Assembly: GCF_015689335.1 (NCBI RefSeq)
Contig: NZ_CP065053.1
Location: 6,696,001-6,760,000, forward strand
Reading direction: 5' to 3'
Source: Massilia antarctica
Lineage (GTDB): Bacteria; Pseudomonadota; Gammaproteobacteria; Burkholderiales; Burkholderiaceae_D
DNA: 64,000 nucleotides
In this document: positions 18,891 to 27,551 of the stretch, piece by piece
Numbering within the stretch: the first letter of the stretch is position 1
How the letters are laid out: every line of letters begins with the position of its first letter
Notes under the pieces: generated by a model
The model's database searches: none
Seen by the model: only the letters and a program-made list of their open reading frames with translations
Told to the model about the DNA's origin: nothing
Position numbers and translations under genes: made by a program

Positions 18891-19627
18891 CACCGGAAAA
18901 ACTGGCCACCACCAAAGACTACATCCTGCGGCGGACCAAGGACCTGGACCAGGCCCTGCTGGCGCTGGGCGACCCGGCCGGCAAGGACGTGCTGGTATTC
19001 GGCTGCGGCCTGGGCAACGAAATCCTGTGGTGCGCGCGCCGCCACGCGCGCTCGGCGCTTGGCATCGATCTCGGCACACCCCGGCAGGAAGCGCTGAACG
19101 CCGTCATGGCCGACGAGGGGTACGCCGCGTTCCCATACGCTATCCATGAGTGCAATGTGCACGACCTGGCGCTCGACCATCCGGGCCGCTACGACCTGAT
19201 CGTCTCGAACGGCGTGTTCGAACATGTATCGGACCTCAAGGGCGTGCTCAACGCCATGCGCGCCCTGTTGCGCCCGGGCGGGCGGATCGCCATCTATGCT
19301 GACGGACTGTGGTTCTCGGCGATCGGCGGGCATCTGGGCAAATACAACTGGGAACATTTGTGGATGACGCCCCAGGCCATCAAGGAACAGTTCCCCGAGC
19401 GCTGGCACGCCTACACGAATAACCTGAACCGCATGACCGCAGTCGATTTTTTGCAGGCGCTGCGCGATGTCGGCGCCCTGGTGCTGCAATTTCATGTGCG
19501 CAGCGATCCGTATCTGTCCAAGCTGGCGCCGCTGATGGCGCAGATCCAGGCGCGCCAGCAAGTCTCGCCGACCGATCTGTCGATCACCTCGATCGGCTGC
19601 GAGCTGTGCTTCCTGGAGCATCTGTGA
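18884..19627 (+). CDS. class I SAM-dependent methyltransferase
   Basis: 247 residues with an intact SAM-binding loop (DVLVFGCGLGNEILWCARR), acidic motif II (LGIDLG), VSNGVFEHVSDLKGVLNAMRALLRPGGRIAIYADG and a C-terminal half typical of Methyltransf_11 enzymes. Starts at ATG 18884 inside the end of the GSCFA gene. Unlike the three ribbon fusions it looks catalytically complete, so it is a likely real O- or N-methyltransferase of the island. The 70-bp gap after it is the first sizeable gap since 7160. Confidence 0.83.
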   Translation: MLTPEKLATTKDYILRRTKDLDQALLALGDPAGKDVLVFGCGLGNEILWCARRHARSALGIDLGTPRQEALNAVMADEGYAAFPYAIHECNVHDLALDHPGRYDLIVSNGVFEHVSDLKGVLNAMRALLRPGGRIAIYADGLWFSAIGGHLGKYNWEHLWMTPQAIKEQFPERWHAYTNNLNRMTAVDFLQALRDVGALVLQFHVRSDPYLSKLAPLMAQIQARQQVSPTDLSITSIGCELCFLEHL

Positions 19628-19697
19628 CCACCGGCTTGCGGCGCAGGCGACTTTCCCATCACATCGTGATGCCATTTTCAACCGCGACGGACCAGCA

Positions 19698-20753
19698 ATG
19701 ATACTAGTTACCGGTGGGGCCGGATTTATCGGATCGAATTTCATTCTCGACTGGCTGGCGCACAGCGACGAGGGCATCGTCAATCTCGACCAGCTCACGT
19801 ATGCGGGCAATCTGAACAATCTGGCCGCGCTCAGGGGCGATGCGCGCCACCTGCTGGTGCGCGGCGATATCGGCGACCAGTCCCTGGTGGCCGCCTTGCT
19901 GGCCCGGCACCGCCCGCGCGCGCTGGTCCATTTTGCCGCCGAAAGCCATGTGGACCGCTCGATCGCGGCCCCTAGCCAGTTCATCGCCACCAATATCGGC
20001 GGCACCTTCGCGCTGCTGGAAGCGGCGCGCGCTTACTGGCAGTGCCTGCCGGAGCCGGAGCGCGCCGCATTCCGCTTCCTGCATGTGTCCACCGATGAAG
20101 TGTATGGCTCGCTCGGCGCGGACGAGGCGCCATTCACCGAACGTTCGGCGTATGCGCCGAACAGCCCGTACGCCGCCTCCAAGGCCGCGTCCGACCATCT
20201 GGTGCGGGCCAGCTTTCATACTTACGGCTTGCCGACCCTGACCAGCAATTGCTCGAACAATTACGGACCGTACCAGTTTCCCGAAAAGCTGATCCCGCTG
20301 ATGATCGCCACGGCGCTGGCCGGGCGCGCGCTGCCGGTGTATGGCGACGGCATGCAGGTGCGCGACTGGCTGTACGTGGGCGACCATTGCGCGGCGCTGC
20401 GGCGCATCCTGGCGGGCGGTCGTCCCGGAGAGGTTTATAACGTGGGAGGAGAGAACGAAATGACCAATATCGACGTGGTGCACACCCTGTGCGACTTGCT
20501 CGACACGGCGGCGCCGGCGCGCGCCAGTTACCGCCGGCAGATCACCCATGTGGCCGACCGCGCCGGCCACGACCGCCGCTACGCGGTCGACGCCGGCAAG
20601 CTGCGGCGCGAACTGGGCTGGACGCCGGCCGAGCGTTTCTCCAGCGGCATCGCGCGCACCGTGCACTGGTATCTGGCGCAGCGCGCCTGGGCCGACGACA
20701 TCGCTTCCGGCGCCTACCGCGACGCGCCTTGGCCTGCCGGCGGTGCCGCATGA
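19698..20753 (+). CDS. rfbB: dTDP-glucose 4,6-dehydratase
   Basis: 351 residues, normal family length. NAD-binding [10 protein letters not shown] at the N-terminus, the catalytic [10 protein letters not shown] (Tyr-x3-Lys), [10 protein letters not shown] (Thr/Asp/Glu of the dehydratase active site) and [15 protein letters not shown] are all present. It converts dTDP-glucose to dTDP-4-keto-6-deoxyglucose. Followed by the thymidylyltransferase gene with ATGA overlap. No rmlC or rmlD lies in the window, so the final dTDP-sugar is not defined here. Confidence 0.95.
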   Translation: MILVTGGAGFIGSNFILDWLAHSDEGIVNLDQLTYAGNLNNLAALRGDARHLLVRGDIGDQSLVAALLARHRPRALVHFAAESHVDRSIAAPSQFIATNIGGTFALLEAARAYWQCLPEPERAAFRFLHVSTDEVYGSLGADEAPFTERSAYAPNSPYAASKAASDHLVRASFHTYGLPTLTSNCSNNYGPYQFPEKLIPLMIATALAGRALPVYGDGMQVRDWLYVGDHCAALRRILAGGRPGEVYNVGGENEMTNIDVVHTLCDLLDTAAPARASYRRQITHVADRAGHDRRYAVDAGKLRRELGWTPAERFSSGIARTVHWYLAQRAWADDIASGAYRDAPWPAGGAA

Positions 20754-21643
20754 TGGCCGCGCTGGCGCGCAAGGGGATCATCCTGGCAGGCGGCTCCGGC
20801 TCGCGCCTGTATCCGGTCACCACCAGCACCTCCAAGCAGTTGCTGCCGGTGTACGACAAGCCGATGATCTATTACCCGCTCACCACCCTGATGCTGGCGG
20901 GTATCCGCGATATCCTGATTATTTCGACCCCGCAGGACACGCCGCGTTTTCACGACTTGCTGGGCGATGGCAGTGCATGGGGCATCAATCTGCGCTACGC
21001 GGTGCAGCCGTCGCCGGATGGGCTGGCGCAAGCGTTCATCATCGGGCGCGCGTTTGTCGGCCAGCACCCGTCGGCGCTGATCCTGGGCGACAACATCTAT
21101 TATGGCCACGAACTCGATGCCAAACTGGCCAAGGCGCATGCCCACGGCGACGGCGCCACCGTGTTCGCGTATCACGTGCTCGACCCGGAACGCTATGGCG
21201 TGGTCGAATTCGGCCCGGACCAAAACGCGCTGTCGATCGAGGAAAAGCCGGCCCGGCCGAAATCGCATTACGCCGTCACCGGCCTGTATTTTTATGACAA
21301 TCAGGTGTGCGATATCGCCGCCGCGATCACGCCATCGGCGCGCGGCGAGCTTGAAATCACCGACGTCAACCGCGCTTACCTGGCGGCGGGCCAGTTGCGC
21401 GTGGAAGTGATGGGGCGCGGCATGGCATGGCTCGACACGGGTACCCATGAATCCTTGCTGGAAGCCTCGCAATTCATCGCCACCATCGAAAAACGCCAGG
21501 GCCTGAAGGTCGCCGTGCCGGAAGAAGTAGCCTATCGCAAGGGCTATATCGATGCCGGCGCGCTTGAAGCACTGGCCCGGCCGATCAAGGACAATGCCTA
21601 CGGCCGCTATTTGCTGCATGTCTTGCACGAACAGGTATTCTGA
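20750..21643 (+). CDS. rfbA: glucose-1-phosphate thymidylyltransferase
   Basis: 297 residues, typical for RmlA. Nucleotide-binding signature [20 protein letters not shown], sugar-binding [18 protein letters not shown] and [20 protein letters not shown] are intact. It makes dTDP-glucose from dTTP and glucose-1-phosphate, the substrate of the preceding dehydratase. Two tandem ATGs (20750 and 20753) are possible starts; the first overlaps the rfbB stop. Confidence 0.95.
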   Translation: MMAALARKGIILAGGSGSRLYPVTTSTSKQLLPVYDKPMIYYPLTTLMLAGIRDILIISTPQDTPRFHDLLGDGSAWGINLRYAVQPSPDGLAQAFIIGRAFVGQHPSALILGDNIYYGHELDAKLAKAHAHGDGATVFAYHVLDPERYGVVEFGPDQNALSIEEKPARPKSHYAVTGLYFYDNQVCDIAAAITPSARGELEITDVNRAYLAAGQLRVEVMGRGMAWLDTGTHESLLEASQFIATIEKRQGLKVAVPEEVAYRKGYIDAGALEALARPIKDNAYGRYLLHVLHEQVF

Positions 21644-21705
21644 GGGCGGGGCGGCGCGCGCCAATCCGGGTTAGCATACGGCCTTGCCAACTGACCGCTC
21701 CCGCG

Positions 21706-22482
21706 ATGCCCAAATTCTGCGCCAATCTCAGCATGATGTTTACCGAAGCGGCCTTCCTCGACCGCTTCGGCGCCGCCCGCGCCAACGGCTTCGATGGCGT
21801 CGAATTCCTGTTCCCGTATGCCTTTGAAGCGGACCAGATCGCCGAGCGCCTGGCACGCCACGAGCTGCAACTGGTGCTGCACAACCTGCCCGCGGGCGAC
21901 TGGGACGCGGGCGAGCGCGGCCTGGCCTGCGATCCGCGCCGCATCGGCCAGTTCCAGGACAGCGTGGCCCTGGCCCTCGATTACGCCGTCGCGCTCGGCG
22001 TGGGCCGCCTGCACTGCCTGGCCGGCAAGCTCCCGCCCGATGTCGCGCCCGCCCTCGCGCACGACACCTACGTCGCCAACCTGCGCTTCGCCGCCGCCCG
22101 CCTGGCCGCGCACGGCATCGACCTCTTGATCGAACCGATCAACACGGTCGACATGCCCGGCTACTTCCTCACCGGCAGCGCCCAGGCCGCCGCCGTGATC
22201 GCCGAATGCGGCGCGGCCAATCTGTTCATGCAGTACGACATCTATCACATGCAGCGCATGGAAGGCGAGCTGGCCGCTACCTTGCGCGCCCGCCTGCCCC
22301 TGATCCGCCACATCCAGGCGGCCGACAATCCCGGCCGCCACGAACCTGGCACGGGAGAAATCAATTACCGCTACCTGTTCGCCCTGCTCGATGAACTCGG
22401 CTACGACGGCTGGGTCGGCTGCGAATATCATCCACGCGGCGATACCGTCGCCGGCCTGGTGTGGCGTAGCGCATTAAGTTAA
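21706..22482 (+). CDS. hyi: hydroxypyruvate isomerase family protein
   Basis: 258 residues, a TIM-barrel of the xylose-isomerase-like (AP_endonuc_2) superfamily. The N-terminus PKFCANLSMMFTE, the motif GVGRLHCLAGK, LIEPINTVDMPGYFL and the end GWVGCEYHPRGDT match hydroxypyruvate isomerase / 2-oxo-tetronate isomerase proteins. The metal ligands Glu (LIEPIN), Asp (YDIYHMQ) and Glu (GCEYHP) are present. It follows rfbA by 62 bases but its chemistry does not obviously fit glycan synthesis, so it may be an independent carbon-metabolism gene. Confidence 0.85.
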   Translation: MPKFCANLSMMFTEAAFLDRFGAARANGFDGVEFLFPYAFEADQIAERLARHELQLVLHNLPAGDWDAGERGLACDPRRIGQFQDSVALALDYAVALGVGRLHCLAGKLPPDVAPALAHDTYVANLRFAAARLAAHGIDLLIEPINTVDMPGYFLTGSAQAAAVIAECGAANLFMQYDIYHMQRMEGELAATLRARLPLIRHIQAADNPGRHEPGTGEINYRYLFALLDELGYDGWVGCEYHPRGDTVAGLVWRSALS

Positions 22483-22629
22483 TCGATGGCAAAATAGACA
22501 AAGTGATCAAAGGCATATTTCGCATCTGGAAACATGAGCGGAGTTTGACTTTGAGCAAACAGCATGTAAATCATCGGCGCAAGAATGGGAACTTCTGGCA
22601 AGCCCTTCCGTGCGCGCCTGAAAGGACTT

Positions 22630-23484
22630 ATGAACCCGCTTCGCACCTTGAGTAGCACCGCCCTCCTCGCCGCCAGCCTGTTGCTGGGCGGCTGCATCAG
22701 CAACAGGGTCAATCTGGAAGAGGTGCGCGAATTCGCCGACGCCTCGGCCCGGCTTGGCGCCTACGCCGAGCTGTCCACGCACTACCGCGACACCTATCTG
22801 CGCGAGCAACCCTACCTGCCGCCCGCGGCCGACAAGGTGGCCCGGGAAAACGATGCAAAACGGCACGCCGCGTATGACGATTTCGTGGCGATCCAGAAAG
22901 CGGTGGTGCTGTACATGCAGACCCTGGCCGCGCTGGCCAGCGCCGACCGCTACGACTTCACGCCCCAGATCAGCACCCTGGGCACGGGCTTGACCGGCCT
23001 GGCCAAGACCACGCTCGTGCAAAACCAGGTGAGCGCTTACACCGGCCTGACCCGGCTGCTGACGCGTGCTTTCACCTCGCACCTGCAAAAGGAGAGCGTC
23101 GAAACGATGGTGCGCGAAGGCGACGCCGATGTGCGCGTGCTGCTCGAGGCGATGATCGGCATGACCGAGGTGTATGCGGCGGCCAACGAGAACGAAAAGA
23201 AAACCGTGCTCGGCTTTTTCGAGGTAGCCCTGCCGCTGGCCGACCGGCCCCAGGACCGCCTGCTGTACACCTTGGCGCGCGCCCATGTGCAGGGCAAAAC
23301 CGGCGAGTACCGCCTGATCGACCAGCGCTTCGCGCTGGCGCGCGAGGGCTTGGCCAAGGTCGCGCTCGGTCACCAGAAGCTGCGCGAGAACCTCGCCACG
23401 ATGTCCTCGTCCGAGATGCGCCATATGCTGTCCGGCTACGTGCGCGACCTGAACATGATCCGCGCCGGCCTGACAGCCGACTAA
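22630..23484 (+). CDS. hypothetical lipoprotein
   Basis: 284 residues from ATG 22630, chosen because AAAGGA stands just upstream and because it places a lipoprotein signal at the N-terminus (LLAASLLLGGC, lipid Cys near residue 20). An in-frame ATG at 22585 would add 15 residues before the signal and is less likely. The mature part is helical with no family I can name. The next gene follows by 18 bases and lacks a signal, suggesting a pair. Confidence 0.72.
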   Translation: MNPLRTLSSTALLAASLLLGGCISNRVNLEEVREFADASARLGAYAELSTHYRDTYLREQPYLPPAADKVARENDAKRHAAYDDFVAIQKAVVLYMQTLAALASADRYDFTPQISTLGTGLTGLAKTTLVQNQVSAYTGLTRLLTRAFTSHLQKESVETMVREGDADVRVLLEAMIGMTEVYAAANENEKKTVLGFFEVALPLADRPQDRLLYTLARAHVQGKTGEYRLIDQRFALAREGLAKVALGHQKLRENLATMSSSEMRHMLSGYVRDLNMIRAGLTAD

Positions 23485-23502
23485 ACCGACCCGAGGTAAG
23501 CC

Positions 23503-23946
23503 ATGAAAACAGATCAAGACGGACTGGCCAGTGTGCAAGACATCATGGCGCTGGCTGCGCAATTGTCGGCCTGCGCCGGCGCCATGCATGAGCGCGCGCT
23601 GCTCGCCATCCGCACCCCGCCCGACGCCCAGCTGAGCCAGGAGGAACGCGACCATGCCTTCGCCCTGCTCGACGAGGAACTGGTGCTGCGCCAGCACGTG
23701 CACGCGCTATACCTGGACGCCGCCCGCGCCACGGTCAAGGGCCTGGGCCAGCCGCAGGAGCACGTGCTCGCGCTGACCGCCGACGCGGCCGAGAAGATCC
23801 GCAAGATCAATGCCATCGCCAACGTCAGCGGACTGGTGGCGGCGCTGGTGGGCCTGGCCGGCGCGGCGGCCAGCGGCGTGCCGGGCACGGTCTCGCTCGC
23901 GCTCAAGGATGTGCGCGACCATATCAGGACGATCAAGGCCCGGTAA
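23503..23946 (+). CDS. hypothetical small helical protein
   Basis: 147 residues, Shine-Dalgarno GAGGTAAG. Mostly helical, with one hydrophobic stretch at about 106-130 (VSGLVAALVGLAGAA) that could be a membrane anchor or buried helix. Coupled to the lipoprotein before it. No family recognised. Confidence 0.65.
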   Translation: MKTDQDGLASVQDIMALAAQLSACAGAMHERALLAIRTPPDAQLSQEERDHAFALLDEELVLRQHVHALYLDAARATVKGLGQPQEHVLALTADAAEKIRKINAIANVSGLVAALVGLAGAAASGVPGTVSLALKDVRDHIRTIKAR

Positions 23947-24076
23947 GCCCGGATCGCGGGCGCCGTTCGTGCGCGGGTATTCAACGCCGCCCGAACGCGC
24001 TACACTCGCTACCAGCGCGCGCGCCTCCACGCGGAGTGTCGCGGCCGTGGCAACATTCACTTTCCCGAGCGTCAAC

Positions 24077-24439
24077 ATGAACGGACTGGAACCAGGGCAG
24101 CTCGCGCTCCTCAAAGCCGCCCTCGAACAGCGGCTGGCCGACCTGGCGCGCCACAACGGGGCCGAGGTACTGTCCGGCCCGCGCGACCTGGCGGTGCAGG
24201 AGGTCGAAACCTCGCCCGCCGACAAGGCCACCGTGCGCCTGCTCAACGACCTGGCGCTGGAAGCGGCCGGCCACCACGTGGCGCAGCTGCGCACCTTGCG
24301 CCAGGCGCTGGCGCGCATCGACGAGGGCAGTTATGGAGCGTGCGAGGAATGCGGCAATCCGATCGGTTTTTCGCGCCTGCAGGCGCGCCCGGAAGCGCGC
24401 CTGTGCATTGCCTGCCAGACCCGCGCCGAAAAGCGCTGA
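24077..24439 (+). CDS. TraR/DksA-type zinc-finger protein
   Basis: 120 residues from ATG 24077. A helical N-terminal hairpin is followed by the DksA C4 zinc finger at the C-terminus: CEECGNPIGFSRLQARPEA then CIAC. The coiled-coil tip lacks an obvious DxxDxA motif, so it may be a DksA-like regulator or an anti-sigma/stress protein and not DksA itself. A weak palindrome match with TACACT 32 bp downstream lies at 23964-23979. Convergent with phaB, 24 bp away. Confidence 0.82.
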   Translation: MNGLEPGQLALLKAALEQRLADLARHNGAEVLSGPRDLAVQEVETSPADKATVRLLNDLALEAAGHHVAQLRTLRQALARIDEGSYGACEECGNPIGFSRLQARPEARLCIACQTRAEKR

Positions 24440-24463
24440 GCCGCGCCCGGCGCGCTGGAGGGT

Positions 24464-25213
24464 TCAGCTCATGTGCTGGCCGCCATTGATGGCGATGTTG
24501 GCGCCCGTCACGAAGGCGGCCTCGTCCGACGACAGATAAGCGACCAGGCCCGCCACTTCCTCCGGTTCGCCCAGCCTTCCCACGGGAATTTGCGGCAGGA
24601 TACGGCCCGTCATCACCTCTTCCGGCACCGCCGTGACCATTCTGGTGCGCAGATAGCCCGGGGAAACGGTATTGACGGTCACGCCATAGCGCGCCATTTC
24701 CAGCGCCAGCGCCTTGGTAAAGCCGTGCATGGCGGCCTTGGCCGCGGCATAATTGGTCTGGCCGAAGGCGCCCTTTTGCCCATTGACCGAGGAAATATTG
24801 ATGATGCGGCCCCAGCCCTGGGCGATCATCGGCTCGATCGCCTGCTTGGACAGGTTGAACACGCTGTCGAGATTGGTGCGCATGACCTCGACCCAGTCGT
24901 CATGCTGCATCTTGGCCAGGCTGCGGTCGCGCGTGATGCCGGCGTTATTGACCAGCACGTCCAGGCGCCCCTGTTCGGACAACAGTTTTTGCACCATCCA
25001 TTCGCTGTCGGCAAAGTCGCCCACATCGACCTTGTACGCCGTGAAGCGGTAGCCTTCATCGCGCTGCGCCGCCAGCCAGCCCTCGGGCGAACTGTTATGC
25101 GGCGAATAGGTCGCCGCCACCTTGAAGCCGGCGCGGTGCAAGCGCTGGCAGATTGCCGTCCCCAAACCTCCCATGCCCCCGGTTACAAGTGCTACTTTTT
25201 TGATTTCCATCAT
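24464..25213 (-). CDS. phaB: acetoacetyl-CoA reductase (SDR family)
   Basis: 249 residues. The NADPH-binding ALVTGGMGGLGTAIC, NNAG motif (LVNNAGITRD), catalytic Ser (NISSVNGQKG), YAAAK and SPGYLRTRMV are all present and typical of PhaB. It reduces acetoacetyl-CoA to 3-hydroxybutyryl-CoA for polyhydroxybutyrate. No phaC or phaA is in this window. Divergent from a universal stress gene with an FNR/Anr-like box between them. Confidence 0.93.
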   Translation of the reverse strand: MMEIKKVALVTGGMGGLGTAICQRLHRAGFKVAATYSPHNSSPEGWLAAQRDEGYRFTAYKVDVGDFADSEWMVQKLLSEQGRLDVLVNNAGITRDRSLAKMQHDDWVEVMRTNLDSVFNLSKQAIEPMIAQGWGRIINISSVNGQKGAFGQTNYAAAKAAMHGFTKALALEMARYGVTVNTVSPGYLRTRMVTAVPEEVMTGRILPQIPVGRLGEPEEVAGLVAYLSSDEAAFVTGANIAINGGQHMS

Positions 25214-25273
25214 GCTTTCCTGTCATCGTGGTGAAGTCCGAAGCCAAGTCTAGGGTCCTTACCGTGCGCAACA

Positions 25274-25287
25274 TTGAGCAATATCAA
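25274..25287. promoter_or_regulatory. FNR/Anr-like box between phaB and usp
   Basis: TTGAG-CAAT-ATCAA differs from the FNR/Anr consensus TTGAT-N4-ATCAA at one base. Its centre lies 32 bp before GATGAT (25310-25315), a 4/6 match to a -10 box, so it sits at the class II position for the universal stress gene. A TAGACT at 25247-25252 on the other strand is placed similarly for phaB. Suggests activation at low oxygen. Confidence 0.55.
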
Positions 25288-25345
25288 AGCTTGGGGAAAG
25301 ATGGTTTAAGATGATGCATATCCCTCCACCGAGACCGGAGCAGTC

Positions 25346-26194
25346 ATGGCGTACCAGACCATCCTCGTCCATGTTGACGACAGTCCGTCCGCATCCGCGC
25401 GCATCGGCGTGGCCATCGCGCTGGCCAGCAGTTGCGGCGGCCACCTCAGCGGGGTGGCCCCGACCGGGGTCGCGCGCACCCTGCTTCCCAGCCTGCCGCC
25501 CGGCCAGAACGACCCCACCCTGGCGCTGCACCTGGGTTTCCTGCGCGAGCAGGCCCAAGCGGCGCTGGCTTCCTTCACCCAGCGTTGCGAAGCGGCCGCC
25601 CTGGCCTCGCACGAGGCGCGCGTGATCGACGATGACGCCGGCGGCGGCCTGTGCCTGCATGGCCGGGTGGCCGACGTGATCGTGCTCAGCCAGTCCGACC
25701 CGGAGCACGGCGGCCCGCGCCTGCTGGCCGACCTGCCGGCGTATGTGGTGCTGCACGCCGGCAAACCGGTGCTGATGGTGCCATTCGCGGGCCAGCCCGC
25801 CAGTGTCGGGCAGCGCGTGCTGGTGTCGTGGGATGCCAGCCGCGAAGCCGCGTGCGCGCTGCAACTGGCCTTGCCGCTGCTGCGCCAGGCCGATTCGGTC
25901 GAGCTGGCGGTGTTCGATACCGGCCCGGCCAGCCAGACGGTGGCCGACGCGCGCGCCGCCGATCCCCGTCCCTGGCTGGCCCGGCATGGCATACAAGCCA
26001 GTGTCGCGGTGCATGCGCTGGCGCACAAGCGCCAGCCGGTGGGCGAGGCCCTGCTGGCGCTGGCCGCCCAAAAAAATGCCGACCTCCTGGTGATGGGCGC
26101 CTATGGTCACTCGCGCGTGCGCGAAACCATGCTGGGCGGGGTCACGCGCACCTTGTTCGAGTCGATGAGCATACCGGTGCTGATGGCGCACTGA
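25346..26194 (+). CDS. universal stress protein (tandem UspA-like)
   Basis: 282 residues. Starts AYQTILVHVDDSPSA as in UspA domains and ends LLVMGAYGHSRVRETMLGG, the ATP-binding G-2x-G-9x-G(S/T) region, then SIPVLMAH. The length suggests two Usp units, the first of them degenerate. Cytoplasmic. The FNR/Anr-like box upstream suggests oxygen control, as known for Usp proteins in Pseudomonas. Confidence 0.9.
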   Translation: MAYQTILVHVDDSPSASARIGVAIALASSCGGHLSGVAPTGVARTLLPSLPPGQNDPTLALHLGFLREQAQAALASFTQRCEAAALASHEARVIDDDAGGGLCLHGRVADVIVLSQSDPEHGGPRLLADLPAYVVLHAGKPVLMVPFAGQPASVGQRVLVSWDASREAACALQLALPLLRQADSVELAVFDTGPASQTVADARAADPRPWLARHGIQASVAVHALAHKRQPVGEALLALAAQKNADLLVMGAYGHSRVRETMLGGVTRTLFESMSIPVLMAH

Positions 26195-26200
26195 AGCACG

Positions 26201-26596
26201 TCAGTGCCAGTCGAGCTCGCGGATGCGCGAGACCTGGCGCCGCGCCATGAGCGACCATAGCTGCTGTGCCAGGGACAGGTCGGCGCTCATGCGGCGCGGC
26301 GGCGCCAGCGCCAGTTCGCAGTCGCGGTCGGACCATTCCTCGAAGCGGATGGCGCCGCCGCGGCTCACTTCGATCACATACATCAAGCCGTCGTCGTAAC
26401 CGAAGCGCAGGGCCGCGCTGGCCGCTTCGCCGGCCCCCGCGGACCCGGCTTCGGCTCCGGCCTTGCCTTTGCCCTTGCCCTTGGCCGTGCGCGGCGGTGC
26501 ATACAGCTCGGCCAGCGCCGCCGTCAGCTGCGCCTCGGTGGGCGCGACGATGTCGCGGCCGTCCATGCCCGTCAGGGTGAGCCAGGCTTGAGTCAT
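26201..26596 (-). CDS. hypothetical protein
   Basis: 131 residues from ATG 26596, chosen for the strong Shine-Dalgarno GGGAGGA about eight bases upstream; a longer frame exists but lacks one. The middle has a Lys/Gly/Ala-rich low-complexity linker (KGKGKGK). The C-terminal half LRFGYDDGLMYVIEVSRGGAIRFEEWSDRDCE looks like a small alpha/beta domain. No family recognised. Convergent with the usp gene, 6 bp apart. Confidence 0.65.
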   Translation of the reverse strand: MTQAWLTLTGMDGRDIVAPTEAQLTAALAELYAPPRTAKGKGKGKAGAEAGSAGAGEAASAALRFGYDDGLMYVIEVSRGGAIRFEEWSDRDCELALAPPRRMSADLSLAQQLWSLMARRQVSRIRELDWH

Positions 26597-26779
26597 GGTC
26601 GCGTCCTCCCGTCGGCACGCAGCCGCCGGCGCGGATGCGCTGACTGAACTGGTACGTGGATGCACTATGTAAAGAGCATAATACCCAAAAACCCGGGCTT
26701 GGGAAGCGCTATCTGAACCCTGTTGCAAGCGCCATGAAACGCACGCGCGCCGCCGCAGATGGCGGGAGTCCGGCAGCGC

Positions 26780-27337
26780 TTACTGCACCAGCACCGGCAG
26801 GCTGAGCGGATCGAAATCGGTCCAGTCGCCGCCTTCGATGGTGCCTTGGGCGCGCTCGATATGGTGCGAACCGAGCCCGCGCAGCACCTCGATGGCGCGC
26901 GCTTCCTGGTCCGGCTGGTCGGCGGCCACGGCGATCAGCATGCCGGACTTGCGCGGTTCGTAGCGGTTGGCATTGCTGCCCTCTTCCTTCTCGCCGGCCT
27001 CCTTCATTTTCGAGAGGCTGAACAGCGAACCGACGTGCGCGCCCACCAGGCCGCCCACGATCGGGCCGGCCGGACCGGTGACGAAGGCGGTCGCCGCGCC
27101 CACCGCCACGCCGACCGCGCCGCCGGCGGCCGCGCCTTCCAGTACGCCTTGCGGGGTTTCCTTGGCGCCCGGCGATTGGAGACGGTCGCCGCCGATCGCG
27201 GTCTGGTCATGCTGGCCCGGCTGATTCAGGAAAAACGCGCAAATGCGGTCGTCGGGAAACCCGGCGCGCACCAGCTCGCGGCGCGCGTGATCGATCTCGT
27301 CCTGAAGTTGAAAATGACCTGCAACGATGGTAGACAT
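26780..27337 (-). CDS. glycine-zipper stress protein
   Basis: 185 residues from ATG 27337, preceded by GGAGGAG. The N-terminus (AGHFQLQDEIDHARRELVRAGF) resembles general-stress ferredoxin-like folds. Residues about 60-100 are a Gly/Ala-rich hydrophobic pair of helices (GAAAGGAVGVAVGAATAFV, GPIVGGLVGAHVGSL) forming a glycine-zipper membrane hairpin. The C-terminus again resembles a small regulatory fold. A palindromic site lies upstream at 27394-27409, tying it to the envelope-stress set. Confidence 0.72.
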   Translation of the reverse strand: MSTIVAGHFQLQDEIDHARRELVRAGFPDDRICAFFLNQPGQHDQTAIGGDRLQSPGAKETPQGVLEGAAAGGAVGVAVGAATAFVTGPAGPIVGGLVGAHVGSLFSLSKMKEAGEKEEGSNANRYEPRKSGMLIAVAADQPDQEARAIEVLRGLGSHHIERAQGTIEGGDWTDFDPLSLPVLVQ

Positions 27338-27393
27338 GGAACTCCTCCTGCATGAATGATGGGGCCAGCATGCGCCGCCAGCCCCGTTTCCTC

Positions 27394-27409
27394 TGTACGC
27401 AAACGCACC
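27394..27409 (-). promoter_or_regulatory. GTNCG-N4-CGNAC palindrome, glycine-zipper gene
   Basis: TGTACG-CAAA-CGCACC. On the minus strand a CATGCT (27367-27372) is centred 32 bp downstream, giving a start about 25 bases before the ATG at 27337. The -10 is weak (3/6). Confidence 0.55.
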
Positions 27410-27467
27410 TAAGGCCGCGCTGCAACAAAAAGAAATCTTTCCCTCCCGTGTCGTAAATATTTCTCCG

Positions 27468-27473
27468 TATAAT
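27468..27473 (+). promoter_or_regulatory. -10 box for the EAL-REC gene
   Basis: A perfect TATAAT about 80 bases before the gene at 27552 in an AT-rich stretch. No good -35 hexamer is visible, so an activator or another sigma factor may be needed. Confidence 0.45.
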
Positions 27474-27551
27474 ATAAATCGACGGTAAGACCGATGCAGT
27501 GGTCTGCCCGGCAAGGCCCAGCACGCTCGCATTCTTTATTGAAAGAGGTTG

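Noticed and set aside
23964..23979. Weak palindrome before the DksA-like gene
   Set aside because: Left half fits (GTTCG) and TACACT is at the right distance, but the right half is CGGGTA. Too weak to count.
26651..26666. Palindrome match GGTACG-TGGA-TGCACT before the gene at 26201
   Set aside because: Core only partly matches and there is no -10-like hexamer at the 32-bp position, so it was left out of the operator set.
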